The translations under genes and the position numbers were made by a program. The notes under the pieces were generated by a model that was not told the DNA's origin, did not search any database, and saw only the letters and a list, made by a program, of their open reading frames with translations. 64,000 bases of DNA from CBDBCU01 sp965203435 (GTDB taxonomy: Bacteria; Chloroflexota; Dehalococcoidia; Lucifugimonadales; UBA3495), in contig CBDBCU010000008.1 in assembly GCA_965203435.1 (NCBI GenBank), positions 62,001 through 126,000 on the forward strand, given 5' to 3'. Every line of letters starts with the position of its first letter. The first letter of the stretch is position 1. Positions 58,503 through 64,000 of the stretch are shown here, one piece after another.

Positions 58503-58889
58503 CTAATCCCGTTGCAGCAGTTCAATCCGCACATCGTCCGGGGCGCGGACAAAGGCTACCCGGACGCCGGGCCGGATGGTGCGGGGTTCGGCGGCCATTA
58601 CCGCGCCGCGGCTTTTCAGCTCGGCCACCGTTTCATCCAGGTTGTCCACCCGAAAGCCGAAGTGATCCAGTCCCAGGTGCGGGTCGGGGGGACTGGCCGC
58701 CATCTCCGCATCGGCGGCGACCGGAGCGATAAAGACCCGCAACCCGTCAATGTCCAAGTCGGTGCGGACAAAGCCGTCGGACTGCACCGACTTAAGGACT
58801 TTGGCGTCGAAAATCCGCTCGAAATACCGGGCCATTTCCTCCGGCTGGCGGGAACGCAGGTGAATGTGGTCGTAAGTATATTTGGGCAT
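58503..58889 (-). CDS. VOC-family protein
   Basis: A 128-residue single-domain vicinal-oxygen-chelate protein. DHIHLRSRQPEEMARYFERIF opens it, and LDHFGFRVDNLDETVAELKSRG and IELLQRD carry likely metal ligands (His, His, Glu). It is of the glyoxalase/methylmalonyl-CoA-epimerase-like type, with substrate unknown. AGGAGCCGC lies before the ATG and a good promoter is upstream. Confidence 0.85.
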   Translation of the reverse strand: MPKYTYDHIHLRSRQPEEMARYFERIFDAKVLKSVQSDGFVRTDLDIDGLRVFIAPVAADAEMAASPPDPHLGLDHFGFRVDNLDETVAELKSRGAVMAAEPRTIRPGVRVAFVRAPDDVRIELLQRD

Positions 58890-58940
58890 AAGCGGCTCCT
58901 GGCGGTGGACGGCTCCTGGCTGTGTATTGATACCGGTTGC

Positions 58941-58969
58941 AAGGTAAGGGCAAGGTTGGGGTTTGTCAA
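58941..58969 (-). promoter_or_regulatory. Promoter of the VOC gene
   Basis: TTGACA (58969-58964) and TACCTT (58946-58941) on the minus strand are 17 bases apart. Predicted transcript start is about 45 bases before the ATG. Confidence 0.6.
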
Positions 58970-58984
58970 GGGATAGTAAGCCGG

Positions 58985-59383
58985 TCAGCCAGCGGCCACT
59001 TCCCCGGGTTCCGCCGCCCTTTCCCTTTCCGGGGCGGCGCTGCCGGCATTGCCGTCGACTCCCATCCGCTTATGGGCGGCCGTCAATACTTCCCGCAGTT
59101 GGCCGGCCATAGCCGGATCCGGATCGCCGGCCAGGGCGGCGCAGGCCAATTTTTCCGCCAACCGGGGCTGGCCGCAATCCAGAGCCAGCCACCCGGCGCT
59201 GCGGTGGAGGATAGCCCGCGCCAAGGGGTCGGATTCGTCCAAATCGGCAATGGCGGCTAATTCCTGTTGCAGGGCCTGACCGAAAAACTCTTTGGCCGTC
59301 GCGCTGTTGCCCTGACGGCGTTCCCGCAGGGCGGCGTCGGTCAGCGCCATCGCTTGATTGTGCCAATCGCCAGTCTTGCTCAT
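58985..59383 (-). CDS. Cassette protein B, copy 2 (TPR-like)
   Basis: A 132-residue helical protein (LTDAALRERRQGNSATAKEFFGQALQQELAAIADLDE) with a TPR-like helical hairpin, followed by LHRSAGWLALDCGQPRLAEKLACAALAG and LREVLTAAHKRMG. It overlaps the stop of the upstream A gene by four bases (ATGA), so the two are co-translated. Its middle and C-terminal part are almost identical to copy 1 at 60100, while the N-terminus differs. It is likely a scaffold or partner of A. Function unknown. Confidence 0.7.
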   Translation of the reverse strand: MSKTGDWHNQAMALTDAALRERRQGNSATAKEFFGQALQQELAAIADLDESDPLARAILHRSAGWLALDCGQPRLAEKLACAALAGDPDPAMAGQLREVLTAAHKRMGVDGNAGSAAPERERAAEPGEVAAG

Positions 59384-59979
59384 ACTGCGCTAACCTCGGC
59401 CAAGGGGCGGCTGAACTCCACAATTAGGACGAAACCTGGCAAAGGCCAAGCATCCCCCTGGCCGATTTGCCGCAGCTTATCCCTGACCCGTTGGCTTATC
59501 GCCGCATCGCCGCCCGCCCGGATGCCGGACACTTCCAAGCGGCCGCGGACAATCAGGCTATCATCCCGCAGCAGACTTCGCAACGCCGCCGTTGCCGCCC
59601 GTTCTGCCGGAGAGACCTGGCCGGTTTCCCGGTCGCCCAGCCAATAGTCAAATCCACTGCCTTTCCAGGAGCGGAGAATCACCGGCCAACCGATTTGCCG
59701 CCAAGCCAGCAATACCGCCAAGCCCACGGCTCCGTCCTCGGTAGTTTCCGCCGGGTCATTCCAGGTTCGCCGGGCTTGCGGCGATACCGGCGGCCAAGTC
59801 AGCGCGTAGGCATTGTCAAAATGCCCGCGCACCACCAGGGTAACGCCCGGTTCGTGGCCCTGGGACTGCAAACATACCGCCGCCGCTTGGGCCAGTTCCG
59901 CGCCCTTTTCCCGGGTTATTCCGGGAAAATCGGCGGCCGCCAGTTCCCGCAAATCCAGCTCGTTTCCGCTTTCCCGCAT
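59380..59979 (-). CDS. Cassette protein A, copy 2
   Basis: A 199-residue protein of unknown family. It opens MRESGNELDLRELAA, has VTLVVRGHFDNAYALTWPP in the middle, then the motif block GSGFDYWLGD ... RLEVSGIRAG with regularly spaced acidic residues, and ends PGFVLIVEFSRPLA. The Asp/Glu spacing in the block is reminiscent of metal-dependent nucleases, but Lys is absent, so this is only a hint. It forms a gene pair with B downstream and is a diverged duplicate of the A copy at 60494. I chose ATG 59979 by comparison with that copy. Confidence 0.7.
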   Translation of the reverse strand: MRESGNELDLRELAAADFPGITREKGAELAQAAAVCLQSQGHEPGVTLVVRGHFDNAYALTWPPVSPQARRTWNDPAETTEDGAVGLAVLLAWRQIGWPVILRSWKGSGFDYWLGDRETGQVSPAERAATAALRSLLRDDSLIVRGRLEVSGIRAGGDAAISQRVRDKLRQIGQGDAWPLPGFVLIVEFSRPLAEVSAV

Positions 59980-60027
59980 AGCCCTACAATTCAGCGCCGC
60001 CGTGGCTCGGTTTGCTTTTGACCTATT

Positions 60028-60078
60028 CATCCTTCAACAAGTTCAGGATGACCCTTCAACAAGTTCAGGGCGAGCGGT
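60028..60078. repeat. REP3 cores between the two cassettes
   Basis: CCTTCAACAAGTTCAGGATG and CCTTCAACAAGTTCAGGGCG lie in tandem in the gap between the two A-B cassettes. Confidence 0.7.
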
Positions 60079-60099
60079 ACTCTACGCCAAAAGCGGCCA

Positions 60100-60510
60100 T
60101 CAGCCAGCAGCCCCTTCCCCCGTTTCCGCCGCCCTTTCTTGCGCCCTTTCCCTTTCCGGGGATGCAATGCCGGCATTGCCGCCGACGCCCATCCGCTTAT
60201 GGGCGGCCGCCAACACTTCCCGCAATTGGCCGGCCATAGCCGGGTCCGGGTCGCCGGCCAGGGCGGCGCAGGCCAACTTTTCCGCCAACCGGGGTTGGCC
60301 GCAATCCAAAGCCAGCCACCCGGCGCTGCGGTGCAACACCGACCACCGCAAACCGTCGGTTGGTTTCATTTCCGCCAAGCAACGGAGTTCCCAATCCAGG
60401 GCCTGAGCAAACAACTCCGCCGCCTTTTCCGGGTTGCCCTGCCGCCGGGCGGCATCGGCAAAAAAGGCCGCTTCCATGGCCTGCGCGTGGGGATTAAGGT
60501 CTGGGGTCAT
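60100..60510 (-). CDS. Cassette protein B, copy 1 (TPR-like)
   Basis: A 136-residue homolog of the B protein at 58985. The N-terminal part (HAQAMEAAFFADAARRQGNPEKAAELFAQALDWELRCLAEMK) is diverged, but the stretch from LHRSAGWLALDCGQPRLAEK to KRMGV is almost identical at DNA level. The gene overlaps the 3' end of its A partner by 17 bases. High identity limited to one half points to gene conversion between the two copies. Confidence 0.7.
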   Translation of the reverse strand: MTPDLNPHAQAMEAAFFADAARRQGNPEKAAELFAQALDWELRCLAEMKPTDGLRWSVLHRSAGWLALDCGQPRLAEKLACAALAGDPDPAMAGQLREVLAAAHKRMGVGGNAGIASPERERAQERAAETGEGAAG

Positions 60511-61048
60511 TCCGCTGCGCCTCCGCTTGGGGATAGCTGAACTCGACCACTATAACATAGGTTGCCCACTGCTGCCGGCCGCCTTGCTCAACCTGCTGCC
60601 GCTTTTCCCGCAACCGCGCTCTTATCTGACCCTCCGAACCCGCGCGGATGCCCGATACCTCCAGCCCGACCCGATACACCGGGATCCCTTCGGCTAAATC
60701 GCCCAGCCAGTAGTCAAAACCGGTGCCGCGCCAACAGGATTCCAACGCCCGATAGCCGGTTATCCTTTGCGCCAGCAGAACGGCAATACCGGCCGCCCCC
60801 ATTTCGGTGGCCCGTTCCTGCTCGTTGTACGCCCGATTCCGGGCTTGCGCGCTGACCGGCGCCCAAGTCAGGGCATAGCGGCTTTCTTGGTGTCCCCGGA
60901 CGGCCAGAATCACTCCCGGATTATGCCCTTGGGACTCTAAACAGACGCCGCCGGCCTCGGCCAATGCCGCGCCCAAGGCCGCGGTGATGGCCGGGATATT
61001 TCCCGCCGCCAGTTCCCGCAAGTCCAGCCCATTTCCGCTTTCTTGCAT
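60494..61048 (-). CDS. Cassette protein A, copy 1
   Basis: A 184-residue protein. MQESGNGLDLRELAAGNIPAIT opens it. VILAVRGHQESRYALTWAPVS, GTGFDYWLGD, RVGLEVSGIRAGSE and TYVIVVEFSYPQAE correspond to blocks in copy 2, while the segment between DYWLGD and LEVSGI is shorter by about 28 residues. It is the first gene of the A-B-A-B array. No signal peptide. No recognised family. Confidence 0.7.
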   Translation of the reverse strand: MQESGNGLDLRELAAGNIPAITAALGAALAEAGGVCLESQGHNPGVILAVRGHQESRYALTWAPVSAQARNRAYNEQERATEMGAAGIAVLLAQRITGYRALESCWRGTGFDYWLGDLAEGIPVYRVGLEVSGIRAGSEGQIRARLREKRQQVEQGGRQQWATYVIVVEFSYPQAEAQRNDPRP

Positions 61049-61142
61049 AGCCCTTAATTTAACACAGCCGCCATCCCCCTGGCTATCCGGGCCGGAAAGC
61101 GCTATACTTATCCCATTCTGAAATAGAGGAGCGCGGCCGACT

Positions 61143-62060
61143 ATGAAACTGGTCCTTTACAACGATTATCAACTGGGCGTACTGCACGACGGCCACATCC
61201 ACGACGCGATGGCGGCGGTGGCCGGGTCGTCTTTCCGCCGGCCTATGGACATGATGGAGGAGGTCATCACCGGTTGGGCCGAACTGCGCCCCCGGATTGA
61301 GACGGCGGCGGCGGCCGCGGCCGGGCTGCCGCTGGATTCGGTTCGGCTGCGCGCTCCGGTGCCCAAGCCCACCAAGCTGATTTGCGCCGCCCTCAACTAC
61401 CTGGAGTTCGGGCAGCGGCAGCCGGCCATCCTGGACGCCTTTCTCAAATCGCCCACCGCCATCATCGGCAACGGCGATACCTGCGTGCTGCCGCCGGCCC
61501 CGGCGTCCATCTTTCATCACGAGCCGGAACTGGCCTTTGTCATCGGCAAGACGGCGACGAACGTAAGCCAGGCGGATGCCCTGGATTATGTTTTCGGCTA
61601 TACCAACTTTCTGGATATGTCGGCCCGGGGGCTGCAAGGGGCGGTGGGCAACAGCTTTTACCTGGGCAAGTGCTGGGACACCTTTGCCCCGATGGGGCCG
61701 GCCCTGGTGACCGCCGATGAAATTGCCGACCCGCAGCAGTTGCAGGTGCGGCTTTGGAACAATGACGAGGCGCGCCACGACTTCCCGACCAGCGATATGG
61801 CCCATCCCATCCGCGAGCTGATTTCCGAATTTTCCAAGATTACTACCCTGGAGCCGGGAGATGTGATTGCCACCGGGGTAAATCATCAGCAGATTGGCGC
61901 GGTGCAGGATGGCGATACCATCCGAATGGAAATTGCCGAGTTGGGGCCGGCCCTGGTCATCCACATCAGCGATCCCCAAGGCCGGGAATGGCCGCGGGGC
62001 ATTGACCGGGATTTTGGCGCGATGGTCATTGCTGGCGCCCCGGCTAACCGGCCGGCCTAG
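61143..62060 (+). CDS. Fumarylacetoacetate hydrolase-family protein, copy 2
   Basis: A 305-residue FAH-superfamily enzyme. LICAALNYLEFGQ, the metal-ligand motif FHHEPELAFVIGK, VFGYTNFLDMSARGLQ, FAPMGPALV and LEPGDVIATGVNHQQIGAVQDGD are in the usual order. Compared with copy 1 at 42883 it has a longer N-terminal domain. It is likely to hydrolyse or isomerise a diketo acid. The gene begins with TAGAGGAGCGCG upstream and has a TATACT box about 33 bases before the ATG. Confidence 0.92.
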   Translation: MKLVLYNDYQLGVLHDGHIHDAMAAVAGSSFRRPMDMMEEVITGWAELRPRIETAAAAAAGLPLDSVRLRAPVPKPTKLICAALNYLEFGQRQPAILDAFLKSPTAIIGNGDTCVLPPAPASIFHHEPELAFVIGKTATNVSQADALDYVFGYTNFLDMSARGLQGAVGNSFYLGKCWDTFAPMGPALVTADEIADPQQLQVRLWNNDEARHDFPTSDMAHPIRELISEFSKITTLEPGDVIATGVNHQQIGAVQDGDTIRMEIAELGPALVIHISDPQGREWPRGIDRDFGAMVIAGAPANRPA

Positions 62061-62069
62061 CGTACCGCC

Positions 62070-62897
62070 GTGACCGGCATATTTTCCGACCGGGCTAATC
62101 CGCCGCCGGCCGCCAGGGACTTTGACCTCAACCCCGGTCAAACGATGGGGCCGGATGCGCTGCTGCGATTGCTGCAACGGCAGGCCGCGGCGGCCGGCGG
62201 GGATGGCGCAAGTCTTTATCTGACTCCGGCCGCCTTGGCGGATGGGACTGCCGCCGCGGCCGCCGCCTTGCGGGAATGGCAATCTTTCCTGACGGCGGCG
62301 GAACAGTTGCCCGGCGGCGCGGCTTTGCATCAGTCCGATACCGGCTTGGCCTTGTTTCGGGCGGGCGGCCGCGGCTTGGCTATCCTCCCGCCCTTTCCCA
62401 TTACCGCCGCCCTGGTCGGGCCGGAGCCGCTGCCCGGCTGGGATCTTCGTCCCCTGGCCCAACTGCTGGCTACTGATTACACCGTCGGCGTCATTCTGCT
62501 GCGCTTGGGCCGCTACTTGACGGCGGTTTTTGAGGGGGAGCGTCCCGCCGTTAGCAAAACTGACACCCGCTATGTCAAGGGCAAGCACCACGCCGGCGGC
62601 ACTTCCCAATTGCGTTTTCAGCGTATCCGGGAAGGACAAGCCCGCAAGCTGTATGATGAAACCTGCCGGGCGGCCCAAACGCGGTTTGCCCCCTACGCCG
62701 ACCGCCTGGACTATCTGCTGCTGGGCGGCGACAAGCAGACCCTCAATGCCTTTGGCAAAGTCTGCCCCCTGGTACGGCAGTATCAGGCCCAAGGCAAGCT
62801 GCTGAACCGCCGCCTGAACATCCGCGACCCCAAACACGACACCCTGGAACAAGTGGCGGGAATGTTGCGGCAAAGCCGGGTCTGGGCGGTGGAATAA
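62070..62897 (+). CDS. Vms1-like release factor/peptidyl-tRNA hydrolase
   Basis: A 275-residue protein of the eRF1/Vms1-like (VLRF1) superfamily. KTDTRYVKGKHHAGGTSQLRFQR carries the catalytic-type motif GGTSQ with Gln180, and the flanking basic residues suit a tRNA. Known members release nascent chains or cleave tRNA on stalled ribosomes. The N-terminal 150 residues form an alpha/beta domain, and the C-terminal region (LDYLLLGGDKQTLNAFGKV) fits the RNase H-like fold. The GTG start lies nine bases after the FAH stop, so both are likely co-transcribed. Confidence 0.75.
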   Translation: MTGIFSDRANPPPAARDFDLNPGQTMGPDALLRLLQRQAAAAGGDGASLYLTPAALADGTAAAAAALREWQSFLTAAEQLPGGAALHQSDTGLALFRAGGRGLAILPPFPITAALVGPEPLPGWDLRPLAQLLATDYTVGVILLRLGRYLTAVFEGERPAVSKTDTRYVKGKHHAGGTSQLRFQRIREGQARKLYDETCRAAQTRFAPYADRLDYLLLGGDKQTLNAFGKVCPLVRQYQAQGKLLNRRLNIRDPKHDTLEQVAGMLRQSRVWAVE

Positions 62898-62934
62898 TCC
62901 CCGCGGCATATCCGTTCCGTTGCCGGATCTTCAA

Positions 62935-63045
62935 TCCGCTCATCCTGAACTTGTTGCAAGGTCATCCCGAACTACCGAGTATTCGTTTCCGCTCATCCTG
63001 AACTTACCGTTTCCGCTCATCCTGAACTTGTTGAAGGATGAATAA
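62935..63045. repeat. REP3 cores, three copies
   Basis: CGCTCATCCTGAACTTGTTG occurs at 62938 and again at 63014, with a shorter copy between. They fill the gap between the release-factor gene and the Uma2 gene. Confidence 0.75.
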
Positions 63046-63145
63046 CCAGTAACCTAATGGAATCATTAAGCCATCCGGCTTGCCGGAAAAGGCCGGGCCG
63101 GTTTATTATGCAGTCAGTTCCTTATCCCTTTAGGGAGGCGCAGCT

Positions 63146-63802
63146 ATGACCACGCAAGTTAAACCGCCGCCGCCGGCTATTACGGCCGCCGCTAAGCCAG
63201 CGGCTACTCCGGCGGCCGCCGCGCCGCCGGCAGTGGCCCGGAAAGCCCGCAAGTTCACGGCGGAGGAATACCTCTGCATGGTGGAGGCGGACATTTTTGC
63301 CCCCAAGGAGCGGTTGGAACTGATTGACGGGGAGGTTTTGCTTATGCCGCCGATGGGGCCGGAACACTTTGCCGGCATTACGGCCTACATCCAGGTTTTC
63401 CGGCGTCTCCCGATCGAAAGATTCTCTTTGATGGTACGGGCGCCGCTGGGGCTGGACGAATACACCGCGCCGGAGCCGGATTTGGCCCTGCTGAAGTTCC
63501 GGGCGGATGACTATTGGCTGCGGCGGCCCGGGCCGGCGGATACGCTACTGGTCATCGAGGTCGCAAAATCCTCCCTGGCCTATGACCGGGAAGTTAAAGC
63601 CCACATCTACGGGCGGGCCGGTGTCCCGGAAACCTGGGTGCTGAACCTACCTGAGGATTGCATTGAGCGGTTCACCGAGCCGGGGCCGCAAGGCTACGCC
63701 CGCCACGAAATCCTGCGGCGGGGCGATAAGGTAAGCCCGGTTTCCCTGCCCGATATGGAATTGGCAGTAGACGAACTGCTGCCGCCGGTAGCGGTAGAAT
63801 AA
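63146..63802 (+). CDS. Uma2-family endonuclease (DUF820), copy 1
   Basis: A 218-residue Uma2-type PD-(D/E)xK-fold protein. An Ala/Pro-rich, low-complexity N-terminus (about 35 residues) precedes the typical FTAEEYLCMVE. GEVLLMPPMGPEH, PEPDLALLKF and LLVIEVAKSSLAYDREVKAHIY hold the Asp and Glu positions of the nuclease fold. The protein ends with GVPETWVLNLPEDCIERF. AGGGAGGCGC precedes the ATG. These proteins are often expanded in Chloroflexota and cyanobacteria, and their biological role is not settled. Confidence 0.88.
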   Translation: MTTQVKPPPPAITAAAKPAATPAAAAPPAVARKARKFTAEEYLCMVEADIFAPKERLELIDGEVLLMPPMGPEHFAGITAYIQVFRRLPIERFSLMVRAPLGLDEYTAPEPDLALLKFRADDYWLRRPGPADTLLVIEVAKSSLAYDREVKAHIYGRAGVPETWVLNLPEDCIERFTEPGPQGYARHEILRRGDKVSPVSLPDMELAVDELLPPVAVE

Positions 63803-63871
63803 GGGTTACTGCCGGGGCCGCTGGACGGGATCATCCCCGCCATCCCATCGCCGCCTTGAGGAGGCGCAGCT

Positions 63872-64000
63872 ATGACCACACAAGTTAAACCGCCGCCGCC
63901 GGCTACTCCGGCCGCCGCTACGCCAACGGCTACTCCGGCCGCCGCCGCGCCGCCGGTAGTGGCCCGGAAACCCCGCAAGTTCACGGTGGCGGAGTATTTC
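63872..64000 (+). CDS. Uma2-family protein, copy 2, cut by the window end
   Basis: The first 43 codons of a second gene. The opening MTTQVKPPPPAT and the KFTVAEYF motif match copy 1 almost exactly, including the TTGAGGAGGCGCAGCT leader. It is a tandem duplicate that continues beyond the window. Confidence 0.85.
   Translation, partial: MTTQVKPPPPATPAAATPTATPAAAAPPVVARKPRKFTVAEYF

Noticed and set aside
61083..62909. Minus-strand frame of 608 codons across the FAH and release-factor genes
   Set aside because: Shadow of two recognised genes; composition is typical of antisense reading.

Overview
This window is GC-rich bacterial chromosome, most likely from an uncultivated Chloroflexota-type organism such as the SAR202/Dehalococcoidia group or its sponge-associated relatives. 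That placement is inference. It rests on the Thr-Pro-rich lipoprotein linker, the DUF1800/DUF1501/NHL cluster, many small-molecule enzymes (two FAH-family proteins, VOC proteins, haloalkane dehalogenase, acyl-CoA ligase, 2-hydroxyacid dehydrogenase), an AtpI-B-E-F-H-A-G-D-C ATP synthase operon, and very dense dispersed palindromic repeats. There is no rRNA and no CRISPR array. Two tRNAs are present: Ser-GGA and Asp-GTC.

Layout: 0-7 kb holds a DraRnl-like RNA ligase, two unknown genes and a large PLD-SNF2 helicase, followed by a CinA-like amidase. 7.9-9.7 kb is an IS6-type element with cargo genes, inserted into a dispersed palindrome. 9.8-14.8 kb has a secreted protein interrupted at an 11-G run, an MFS transporter, a membrane protein, a TP-rich lipoprotein and a tandem DUF2283-like pair. 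14.8-22.9 kb is the ATP synthase operon on the minus strand, with repeats between its genes and a one-base frameshift in atpG. 23-38 kb mixes metabolism (hydroxyacid dehydrogenase, acyl-CoA ligase, VOC, L25) with defence-like genes: an orphan methyltransferase, DUF3800 + HEPN/PaREP1-like, DUF262 + HEPN, a type III Res-like helicase-nuclease, a solitary HicB, and a DUF5678-like + retropepsin pair. 38-53 kb has an NHL protein, an IS1-type element, a DapA-like lyase, ROK kinase, FAH protein, two paralogous membrane SGNH proteins, a haloalkane dehalogenase, a cysteine-less CMD protein, a HEPN protein, a methyltransferase with an apparent ACG start, a cold-shock-domain protein and a MogA/MoaB protein. 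53-64 kb has the DUF1800-DUF1501-NHL operon, a lipoprotein, a VOC protein, a duplicated unknown two-gene cassette, an FAH protein, a Vms1-like release factor and a tandem Uma2 array.

Four repeat families recur and are named here REP1 to REP4. REP1 is a pair of facing hairpins about 100 bp long. REP2 is a long inverted repeat that often sits on gene 3' ends and supplies the stop codon. REP3 contains a TTCAACAAGTTCAGGATGA core. REP4 contains an ATTCCGAGCGTAGCCGAGGA core. REP1 and REP2 nest in one another, and the IS6-type element has landed in a REP1 copy.

Several genes are broken by single-base changes in purine runs (9845, 17566 and 28957). Because one of them is the normally essential atpG, sequencing or assembly indels must be considered before any biological reading. 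The best candidates for undescribed systems are the duplicated A-B cassette (58985-61048), the DUF262-HEPN module (28862-30483), the RNA ligase-helicase cluster (222-6614) and the cargo-bearing IS6-type element (7959-9642).
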